Below are positions 8,304 through 15,037 of a stretch of DNA of 64,000 nt, piece after piece. The stretch comes from an uncultured Pseudomonadota bacterium (lineage in GTDB: Bacteria > Myxococcota_A > Bradymonadia > Bradymonadales > Bradymonadaceae). The stretch is taken from assembly GCA_913057905.1 (NCBI GenBank), contig CAJXPB010000005.1, positions 248,001 through 312,000 of the forward strand. The letters run 5' to 3'. The position numbers and the translations under genes are program-made. The notes beneath the pieces are model-generated. The model did not search any database, was not told the origin of the DNA, and was given only the letters and a program-made list of their open reading frames with translations. Position 1 is the first letter of the stretch; every line of letters begins with the position of its first letter.

Positions 8304-10076
8304 TCACGGGGCGGCACACGTATCGTTTTGACAACTCTGAGAGCAGCACTCCCAGTCCTGGTCGCACTGGTCGCCGACGTCTCGACATTTCCCGCATCCT
8401 TCGTCGACCAGGCCGTCACAGTCGTTGTCGATGTCGTCGCAGATTTCGGGACTGCACGACTGACATCCCTCGTCGACCTCGCCGTCACAATCGTTGTCGA
8501 CGTAATCGCAGATCTCCTCGCCAGTCGGGGTGCATTGTGTCGTACAGCCCATCTTCACCTTGACCGTCGGGGCCGAGGTAGTCGACGAGCTCTGGGTCCC
8601 GGTCGTCGCATTTTTCAGCGAATCACACGTTGCCGAGCTCAACGACAGCGTGTTCGTGGCGCCATTGTAGGTGTAGTCAGCCTGGGGGCCGCGTGAGAGC
8701 TGGTCGCCGCCGACCGACACCCAGACCTTGTCGGGGTCGGGGGGCGCCGTGTCGAGTTCGAAGCTGCACGGGATGATTGCGTTTGAGATCGACTGAAGCG
8801 CCGAGGTGAGTTGTTGGCTGTCGGCGGCGTCGTAGAAGCGGTGAAAGCCGGGAGCGTCGGTGCCTCCCTTCAGGGCGATATCATTCAGGATGCGCGGGCT
8901 GCCTCCCCCCTGAAATCCGATCACATACGTCTTGATCCCTTTATTTAGCAGAGAGGCCGCCTGCTGGGCCGACGGGTAGATGCCTTCGCACGAATTGGGG
9001 GTTCCGTCGGTGATCAGGACCACCGCTTTCTCGCGGTTCGAATCCTTCGGATCGTTCGGGTCGGTCAGGGCGTTGTTGGTAAGAATCTGGTTCAGCGCGG
9101 CGCCCGTCGGCGTGGTCCCGTTGGCCGCAAGTCCCGCGTAGGCGCCCTTGAAAGCCGATTCCGAGTGGTTGCCGATTTTGAGGTATTCCCAGGCGTTGCA
9201 TTGGCCGGCCACCGGGTAGGCCGAGAAACCGAGTCGCGTGGAATTCGCCAGCGTCGGCGCCATCGTGTCGAGCGCTGATTTGGCTTGGCTGAGCGGCGAG
9301 CCGGTCATTGACCCGGAGACATCGATCAACACGTATACATTTGGCTTGAGTCCCGATGCCTTCGCCTCGGCGGTCTGGGTCTCGCAGATTTGGCCGGTGG
9401 GTGTGGGAGCGCAGGAGTCACCGACGCCGTCGTCGTCGGAGTCGGTCTGATCGTAATTGGCGGTCTGAGGACAGTTGTCACAGGCGTCGCCGACGTTGTC
9501 GGCATCCGCGTCGGCCTGGTCGGGGTTTTTGGTGTCGCCACAGTTGTCATCGACATCGGGCACACCGTCTCCGTCGCGGTCGCGAGCGGGCTTGTAGGTC
9601 AGTGCCTCACATGCGTTGCCGACGCCGTCGTCATCGTCGTCACGCTGGTTTTTGTTGGCGACCTCGGGGCAATTGTCACAGACGTCGCCCACGTCGTCGT
9701 CGTCGGCATCTTCTTGATATCGATTCGGGGTGTCGTCGCAGTTGTCGAAACGATCGATCGCTCCGTCTCCATCGGAATCGGCCGGTGGAAGATCGCCGAG
9801 GCCTGAATCGGATTGCACGTCTGGTCTGGGGGCCGCGTCGACCGAAACCTCCGACCCGGCATCTTCGGCTCCGGCGTCGGTGCCGCCGGTCGGTTCACAG
9901 GCCTCCCAGTAGTCGTTCCAGACCTCACCGGGGCCGCACTTCGGGCCCGAGGTTCCGTCGCCGTGGGTGGCGTCACTGCAGCCTCCCCCGACCATCAGGA
10001 GGCTTGCGGTCAGCAAGAAAAGGGGAAGGGTGAACTCTTCGATACCATCTACGACACGAGGGCTCAGACGAATCAT
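8304..10076 (-). CDS. Surface lipoprotein with TSP3 repeats, a VWA domain and MopE-like Cys motifs
   Basis: 590 residues, start ATG 10076 with GGAG about 7 bases upstream. A lipobox LLMVGGGC places the lipid on Cys33. Residues about 95-225 carry several TSP3-type Ca2+ motifs (DSDGDGAIDRFDNC, DADADNVGDACDNC). A von Willebrand factor A domain follows at about 245-430 with an intact MIDAS start, DVSGSMTGS, and the later TPTGAAL and VLITDGTPNS. The C-terminus has two MopE-like units (EICDYVDNDCDGEVDEGC and EICDDIDNDCDGLVDEGC) and a cysteine-rich tail CDQDWECCSQSC. Such architecture is typical of Myxococcota cell-surface proteins and suggests metal-dependent adhesion or ligand binding. It lies behind an unusually AT-rich 480-bp region that may hold its promoters. 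Confidence 0.88.
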   Translation of the reverse strand: MIRLSPRVVDGIEEFTLPLFLLTASLLMVGGGCSDATHGDGTSGPKCGPGEVWNDYWEACEPTGGTDAGAEDAGSEVSVDAAPRPDVQSDSGLGDLPPADSDGDGAIDRFDNCDDTPNRYQEDADDDDVGDVCDNCPEVANKNQRDDDDDGVGNACEALTYKPARDRDGDGVPDVDDNCGDTKNPDQADADADNVGDACDNCPQTANYDQTDSDDDGVGDSCAPTPTGQICETQTAEAKASGLKPNVYVLIDVSGSMTGSPLSQAKSALDTMAPTLANSTRLGFSAYPVAGQCNAWEYLKIGNHSESAFKGAYAGLAANGTTPTGAALNQILTNNALTDPNDPKDSNREKAVVLITDGTPNSCEGIYPSAQQAASLLNKGIKTYVIGFQGGGSPRILNDIALKGGTDAPGFHRFYDAADSQQLTSALQSISNAIIPCSFELDTAPPDPDKVWVSVGGDQLSRGPQADYTYNGATNTLSLSSATCDSLKNATTGTQSSSTTSAPTVKVKMGCTTQCTPTGEEICDYVDNDCDGEVDEGCQSCSPEICDDIDNDCDGLVDEGCGKCRDVGDQCDQDWECCSQSCQNDTCAAP

Positions 10077-10557
10077 CCGTGGCTCCGCTTGGTTACTGCT
10101 TCAGAACCGAAGGAGGCCTCAATACGGCCACTTCGGGCGCTGCCCGGTTCTTGAAAACCTGGCGGACGCTACTGCTTGGATGTGCCACCGTCCGATGTCA
10201 GCCCCTCGCGACACGAACGACGGCTATGCAATATCGAAGTATAGCTTGCGGAGCGCATTAGGTTCAACAGTATATGTGAAATATTCCATCGTATTCATTT
10301 GGTAAGATTACATTTAGCACCATAGTATAAGTTAAGTAAATTTAGGTGTTTACAATCTAGTTTTTAGACATTGTCGTCGATGACAAAGGCCAACAGCGCC
10401 CTTGGTCGGACAACTTTCGTCACCAAGAGACGCACCAGTCGGCGGATCGCAATCGGGGCCGCACCCGTCCCGTTTCAGAGGCGCATCGGGCGCGATCTTA
10501 CGGTTCGACTTCAGTCTTGTTTCCGATTTGGCCCTTGTGCCGGGGACGAGCGCCCGA
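10077..10557. other. 481-bp gene-free region with an AT-rich core
   Basis: I see no coding sequence here. The core at about 10235-10375 is far richer in A+T than anything near it. On the minus strand it holds three exact TATACT hexamers (plus-strand AGTATA at 10238, 10269 and 10324), each a plausible sigma-70-type -10 box reading toward the VWA lipoprotein. The -35 sequences are weak. The flank at 10376-10557, next to yraN, has normal composition. Confidence 0.5.
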
Positions 10558-10965
10558 TTAGTTCAAACGTCCCAGTGCATCGAAGGCGGCGGGATAGTGG
10601 CAGAGATCGGGTGGTGTCTCCGAGAGATCGACGGTGATGACGTCAAATCGGCTCGTCGTCTCACCTGCCCAGTCACCGTCGAGATACACCCGAGCCACCC
10701 GCGCGATCGTCCGCCGCTTTCTTCGGCTGACAGTCATCTCCGGGGCGACGGGCCCCCCGCGGCGCGTCTTGACTTCGACGAACGCGAGCTCGCGGACCGG
10801 CCGGCCGCCAAAGTCGATCGAACGTTGGGCAATGATGTCGATCTCGCCGATCGCGACCTCGTAATTCTGCTCTCGAATCAGCCAACCTTCGTCGCGGAGA
10901 TAGTCCGCCGCAAGGGATTCGCCTCTTTGTCCAATATCGACTCTGCGTTCAGGTGGTTGAGCCAT
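10558..10965 (-). CDS. yraN: YraN family protein (UPF0102), predicted endonuclease fold
   Basis: 135 residues. Diagnostic motifs are RGESLAADYLRDEGW, the nuclease-like GEIDIIAQ and FVEVKTRRGG, in the order seen across UPF0102. These correspond to the E-x(n)-D-x(n)-E-x-K core of the restriction-endonuclease-like fold. The biological role is not settled; it is often near DNA repair or tRNA/rRNA modification genes. It lies 60 bp downstream of the YheT-like hydrolase on the same strand, so cotranscription is likely. Length is slightly above the usual 115-130 residues. Confidence 0.92.
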   Translation of the reverse strand: MAQPPERRVDIGQRGESLAADYLRDEGWLIREQNYEVAIGEIDIIAQRSIDFGGRPVRELAFVEVKTRRGGPVAPEMTVSRRKRRTIARVARVYLDGDWAGETTSRFDVITVDLSETPPDLCHYPAAFDALGRLN

Positions 10966-11025
10966 GATGTCGATGCAACGGGTCAGGGAAACGGACCGTC
11001 ACATATTGTTTTCGACATCCGCGGC

Positions 11026-11991
11026 TCAAACGTTGCGGGAGGTATTGTTCATCCACCCGAGTATCTGCCCGATGACGCCGGGTCGGCCCGGGAAGCCAAA
11101 ATCGAGCGAGGAGGGCAGGTAGACGTGGCCGCCGCGGTCGGCCCATGCGACCGATAGCGCGGGGGAGGCATCGTCAAGGCCGGCTTCGATCGTCGCCGGC
11201 GAAACCATCGGGTCCCCCCGGCTTGCGACCAGGAGGCTGGGTCTCTGGAGATCGCCGAGGTCACCGGCGACACTGACGGTCCGGTAGTAGTTTTCGACGT
11301 CACCGAAGCCCCAGCGGGGGACGACCGTCAGGGCGTCCCATTCGCGCAGTGACCGCACCCGGTCGACCCGCGAGACCGGCACGGTGCCCCGGCCGCGCTC
11401 GGCGACCTTCCGGTACATCGCCCGGAGTTCTCGCAAGATGTACTCTCGATAGGCTAGGCTGGCGGGTGCGTCGAGATTGTCTTGAGCGATCGACAGATCG
11501 AGCGGAGAACAGATCGCCGCCGCGCGGTCGAAACGGTCGACGTCACAATCGAGGGCCGCACGCAGAGTCAGATGACCGCCCATCGAGAATCCGATCACCC
11601 AGATGCGACGGTAGCGCTCGAACTCAGTGTCGGTCAGGGCGGCCTCGAGGTCCGCAGCGAGGCCGGCGTGATACATGTCTTCGCCGTCGCGCGGGGCGCC
11701 TCGCAACGAGAGTCGGAGGGTCGAGTAGCCGTGGGCGTCGACTCGGGATGCGGCCCCGCGCACGTAAGTACTGTCTGCACACCCGCCGAGTCCGTGGATG
11801 AGGATGACCAGCGTGTCGGATTCGGCCCGGCGTCGATATCGGCCCGTCACATAGACGCCCGCGCCCGAGCGTGAGTCGACGCGGCGCCGCCAGGGGACCG
11901 ACGTCGGGGCGTCGGGCGGACGGAGGGTCTCCAGAAATTTCGGGCCGACGGTCCATAGATGACCGCCGATTCGGGTGAAGGGATTCGACAT
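11026..11991 (-). CDS. YheT-family alpha/beta hydrolase
   Basis: 321 residues using the ATG at 11991 (MSNPFTRIGG). A longer start at 12036 adds only an Arg-rich stretch. Alpha/beta hydrolase features in order: oxyanion-region HGLGGCADS, nucleophile elbow GFSMGGHLTL, acid region LLVASRGDPMV, and the catalytic His in DRGGHV. The order and the RLSLRGAPRDGEDMYHAG block match the COG0429 (YheT) group of predicted hydrolases. The substrate is unknown, probably an ester. Cytoplasmic, no signal peptide. It is divergent from infC. Confidence 0.88.
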   Translation of the reverse strand: MSNPFTRIGGHLWTVGPKFLETLRPPDAPTSVPWRRRVDSRSGAGVYVTGRYRRRAESDTLVILIHGLGGCADSTYVRGAASRVDAHGYSTLRLSLRGAPRDGEDMYHAGLAADLEAALTDTEFERYRRIWVIGFSMGGHLTLRAALDCDVDRFDRAAAICSPLDLSIAQDNLDAPASLAYREYILRELRAMYRKVAERGRGTVPVSRVDRVRSLREWDALTVVPRWGFGDVENYYRTVSVAGDLGDLQRPSLLVASRGDPMVSPATIEAGLDDASPALSVAWADRGGHVYLPSSLDFGFPGRPGVIGQILGWMNNTSRNV

Positions 11992-12174
11992 AGTGAGACG
12001 GGGGCGCGGATGAATTGTCGAGCGTGTGCGTAGCATGTCACCGGCGGAACATCGATGGATTTGCGAAGCGGTGGAACTCGACGACGAATGTGCTATGTTT
12101 TACATCCCCGCCGTGCGTGGGGAGATTCACAACAGTGATTCGCAATCAACGACTCAGCACCAGGGACATTTACT

Positions 12175-12723
12175 ATCGCTAGACCAAGCAACAGAGATTC
12201 ACGGCGAAACCGAAACGACGATTCCCGCCGCGTCAACAAGCAGATCAACGAAGACGAGATCCGCGTCATCGGGCCCGAAGGCGAACAGATCGGCGTGATG
12301 TCGGTCGAAGATGGGATCGAGGAGGCCGAGGAACGCGATCTCGATCTCGTCGAGGTGGCACCGAATGCCGAGCCCGTGGTCTGCAAGATCATGGACTACG
12401 GGAAGTTCAAGTACGAACAGTCCAAAAAGAAGTCGGGCAAATCCGACAACGTCTCGCTGAAGACGCTGCGGTTCCGTCCCAAGACCGGCGAACATGACCT
12501 CAACACCAAGCTCGATCGAGCGAAGGGATTTCTCGAGAAGGGAAACCAGGTCAAGTTCGTGATGCAGATGCGTGGACGGGAGCGCAAGTACACCGATCGC
12601 TGGGTCGAGAAACTCGAGGATATCATCGAAGGTCTCCGAGAGGATATGGACCGCGACATCAAGATTGTGAACGAAGCCTCGAGCGAAGGCTGGCGCATCA
12701 CTGCGATCGTCGAGCCAGGCTGA
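12175..12723 (+). CDS. infC: Translation initiation factor IF-3, apparent AUC start codon
   Basis: The protein covers both IF-3 domains. The N-domain block is RRVNKQINEDEIRVIGPEG with GIEEAEERDLDLVEVAPNA and KIMDYGKFKYEQ. The C-domain has LRFRPKTGEHDLNTKLDRA and FVMQMRGRERKYTD. The first ATG or GTG in frame (GTG 12295, ATG 12298) lies inside the N-domain, and the frame is closed by TGA at 12136. The only starts that keep the domain are ATC codons at 12145 or 12175. ATC 12175 follows AGGG at 12162-12165 with a spacing of 9 and gives 182 residues starting ARPSNRDSRR. IF-3 genes characteristically use AUU, and from memory Myxococcus dsg/infC uses AUC, for autoregulation: IF-3 rejects initiation at such codons. 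Cytoplasmic, acts on the 30S subunit. Confidence 0.93.
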   Translation: MARPSNRDSRRNRNDDSRRVNKQINEDEIRVIGPEGEQIGVMSVEDGIEEAEERDLDLVEVAPNAEPVVCKIMDYGKFKYEQSKKKSGKSDNVSLKTLRFRPKTGEHDLNTKLDRAKGFLEKGNQVKFVMQMRGRERKYTDRWVEKLEDIIEGLREDMDRDIKIVNEASSEGWRITAIVEPG

Positions 12724-12749
12724 TTTCGACGGCCGGCCGATTCTTCCGA

Positions 12750-12802
12750 AACGCCCCGGTTCCCCTCGCGACGACGGCGAGGCGAATCGGGGCGTTCTCT
12801 TT
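12750..12802 (+). terminator. Probable terminator after infC
   Basis: An inverted repeat AACGCCCCG (from about 12750) with CGGGGCGTT (to about 12796) encloses a smaller GC-rich hairpin and is followed by TCTCTTTG. The T-run is imperfect, so efficiency is uncertain. Confidence 0.6.
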
Positions 12803-12892
12803 GTGCGTCATACCATTGACATCCATTTCCGACCTACGGTAGCGAACCGTCGGTCCAGAAGGGTACCGAACCTACGTGTTTAAGGAGGACTC

Positions 12893-13186
12893 ATGACATT
12901 TGTCATCGCGGAACCATGTTTGGGAACCTGTGACACTTCGTGTGTCGAGGTCTGCCCCGTCGACTGCATCCATGGACCCCTCTCGGTCGAGGAGATCCAC
13001 GAGATTCAGGCTGCCGGTGAGGATCAAAAGCTCGAGGACGTGCAACTGTATATCGACCCCATCATTTGCATCGACTGCGGTGCCTGCGAGCCGGAGTGTC
13101 CCGTCGAGGCGATCTTTCCGTCTGAGGATGCCGTACCCGACAAGTGGAACGAGTTCATCGACAAAAATGCCGATTTCTTCGCCTGA
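12893..13186 (+). CDS. 7Fe-type ferredoxin (FdxA-like) with an insertion between clusters
   Basis: 97 residues behind a near-perfect AAGGAGG ribosome site. The N-terminus has Cys at 9, 13, 17 and 21 (PCLGTCDTSCVEVCPVDC), the FdxA-like arrangement that binds a [3Fe-4S] cluster together with the first Cys of the second set. The second motif, CIDCGACEPECP, binds the [4Fe-4S] cluster. About 20 residues (SVEEIHEIQAAGEDQKLED) are inserted between the two motifs relative to classic FdxA, and the tail is short. Role: low-potential electron carrier; the partner is unknown and no oxidoreductase is adjacent. Monocistronic, ending at a strong terminator. Confidence 0.9.
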   Translation: MTFVIAEPCLGTCDTSCVEVCPVDCIHGPLSVEEIHEIQAAGEDQKLEDVQLYIDPIICIDCGACEPECPVEAIFPSEDAVPDKWNEFIDKNADFFA

Positions 13187-13206
13187 CTCGGCGGCTCGAA
13201 TCCAAT

Positions 13207-13243
13207 AAAAAGCCCCGGCAGCCTGACGGTTGCCGGGGCTTTT
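13207..13243. terminator. Bidirectional terminator between ferredoxin and the OmpA-like gene
   Basis: The stem AAAGCCCCGGCA with TGCCGGGGCTTT has a 10-base loop. T4 follows in the plus direction and T5 in the minus direction, serving the converging genes on both sides. Confidence 0.93.
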
Positions 13244-13261
13244 GCGGTTTTTGACCGGTGA

Positions 13262-15037
13262 TTACTCGTCGTCGGCGCCACGCTCCAAGATCTTGAATTC
13301 GACCCGGCGAGCTTCGGCGTAATCGGGGTCATCTTCGCCGCCGGCTTCGCCATATCCGGCCGCCTCGACCCGGTCGGGATCGATGCCTGCCTTTCGTGTC
13401 AGATACAGGCGGATGACCTTCGCCCGCTCCAGGGACAGGTGGTAGTTGTAACGGCTCTCGCCGCGCTGGTCGGCGTAGCCGCGAACCTCGACCTTTCGGA
13501 TGTCGGGGTTGGCCTTGAGTACTTCGGCGACTTTCTGAAGGGCGTCCAGTGAGCGATCCTTGATGATCGCCTGGTTGGTTACGAAGTAGATCTTTTCGGA
13601 CAACTCGATCCGTTCGGAGGTCAGTTTTGCCTCGGGCCGCTTGTCGTCGGGGCATCCCTGCTGTTCGGCCGGTCCCGGCCCGAACGGACAATTGTCTTTG
13701 ATGTCGGGCACGCCGTCGTCGTCATTGTCGGTGTCGGGACAGCCGTCGCTGTCTTCGTATCCGTCGAAGTCCTCAGGTTTGTCGGGGCATTCGTCGTCCT
13801 CGTCGCCAAGCCCGTCGCCGTCGTTGTCCAGGTCGGGACACCCGTCTTGGTCGGCCCAGCCGTCGACGTCTTCGGCGGCGGCGGGACAATCGTCCTTGAG
13901 GTCCCGGACGCCGTCTCCATCGCCGTCTTCTTTTGGCCCTTCGGGACATCCATCGCCATCGAGGTCGCCGTCTTTGTCCTCGGCTTCGTTCGGACATTCG
14001 TCGCGCATGTTCGGGATGCCGTCGCCGTCGTAGTCGGCATCGGGACACTCGGAGGCCGGTGCCTGGCCGGTCTCGCAGGGGTCGGGCTCGGGTTCGTCTC
14101 CGGGTGCCGGCGGGCGGCCCAGGTGTACGGCGGCGCCGAGCACGGCGCGAAACGCCGGCGCGCCGAGCCCGCGATCTATCGACGCACCGCCTGCGATGCG
14201 GAGGTCGAGCCATCGGACCGGACGAAAACGGGCCCCGCCGATGATCTCGCCGCGCGTGGCATCGGCGTCGCCCAAAGGATCGGTAAGCTGAGTGGACCCG
14301 AGATACTCGACACCGACGCCCCACCTCGGATCGGGCGTGTACATCGCTCCGACGCGCACCGACAGCCGGTCCTCTTCAACCACATTGTTCAACGACGTCG
14401 GCTCCTGGAACGTCGTGCCGACGTTTAGCGCCGTACGCACCGGACCGAAATCACGCGACAGCCGTACCTTCGGCGACGCCGAGACCGTATTGGTCCCCAG
14501 GTAGCCGTTGCTCGTGTGGGTGGGTATCGATACCGGCGATCCGACCGACAGACTCAGGGGGGCGCCGCGGCGCTGCGACAGAATCCTGGCCATCACGTAT
14601 GCCTCCAGGTTGCCCAGGCCACCGTCGGCGACCGGACCCAGGCCGAATCCGGGAAGCTCGGCATCCTGGGTGACGGCCACGGGCGCGATGATGCCGAGTT
14701 CGACCCAGTTGAACAGCCCGATGGCCGCCGTGACGTCCAGTTGCTGTCGCCAGTCGACCAGCGCCCGGCTGGAGCCGTCGCTCGGGTCGACGACGAGCGG
14801 CCTGTCGATGTACTGGGCGGCAACTTCGCCGCGAAACTCCAGGTGAGTCAGCAGCTCACCGCTCTGGGTTGCAAAGATCCCGTACCCCGAGGGATTTAGA
14901 TGAAAGGAATTGACCTCGAGATTGGTGTTGCGCGCATCGGGGTGCTCGGCGGACTGCTGGGCCGATGCGGTCGTCGGGAGCAGCACGGCGAGCGCAACGG
15001 CGCAGAGGGCGATTGTCAGGGAACGCTGGGGTGTCAT
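13262..15037 (-). CDS. Outer-membrane protein: beta-barrel, TSP3 repeats and OmpA peptidoglycan-binding domain
   Basis: 591 residues. A Sec signal peptide ends near TTASAQQ. Residues about 35-320 alternate hydrophobic and polar residues as in an outer-membrane barrel (LELGIIAPVAV-like strands, RLSRDFGPVRTALNVG). Residues about 330-465 hold five to six TSP3 Ca2+ motifs (DYDGDGIPNMRDECPN, DNDGDGLGDEDDECPD). The last about 110 residues are an OmpA C-terminal domain with IYFVTNQAIIKDRSLDALQKV and VRGYADQRG, which binds peptidoglycan. The start codon overlaps the stop of the upstream 945-aa TSP3 gene as ATGA, so the two are translationally coupled and probably assemble together at the surface. Function: outer-membrane-to-wall tether or porin; specificity is unknown. 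Confidence 0.93.
   Translation of the reverse strand: MTPQRSLTIALCAVALAVLLPTTASAQQSAEHPDARNTNLEVNSFHLNPSGYGIFATQSGELLTHLEFRGEVAAQYIDRPLVVDPSDGSSRALVDWRQQLDVTAAIGLFNWVELGIIAPVAVTQDAELPGFGLGPVADGGLGNLEAYVMARILSQRRGAPLSLSVGSPVSIPTHTSNGYLGTNTVSASPKVRLSRDFGPVRTALNVGTTFQEPTSLNNVVEEDRLSVRVGAMYTPDPRWGVGVEYLGSTQLTDPLGDADATRGEIIGGARFRPVRWLDLRIAGGASIDRGLGAPAFRAVLGAAVHLGRPPAPGDEPEPDPCETGQAPASECPDADYDGDGIPNMRDECPNEAEDKDGDLDGDGCPEGPKEDGDGDGVRDLKDDCPAAAEDVDGWADQDGCPDLDNDGDGLGDEDDECPDKPEDFDGYEDSDGCPDTDNDDDGVPDIKDNCPFGPGPAEQQGCPDDKRPEAKLTSERIELSEKIYFVTNQAIIKDRSLDALQKVAEVLKANPDIRKVEVRGYADQRGESRYNYHLSLERAKVIRLYLTRKAGIDPDRVEAAGYGEAGGEDDPDYAEARRVEFKILERGADDE

Noticed and set aside
10235..10375. Replication origin in the AT-rich island
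   Set aside because: No DnaA boxes of the TTATCCACA type and no origin-linked genes (dnaA, dnaN, gidA) nearby.
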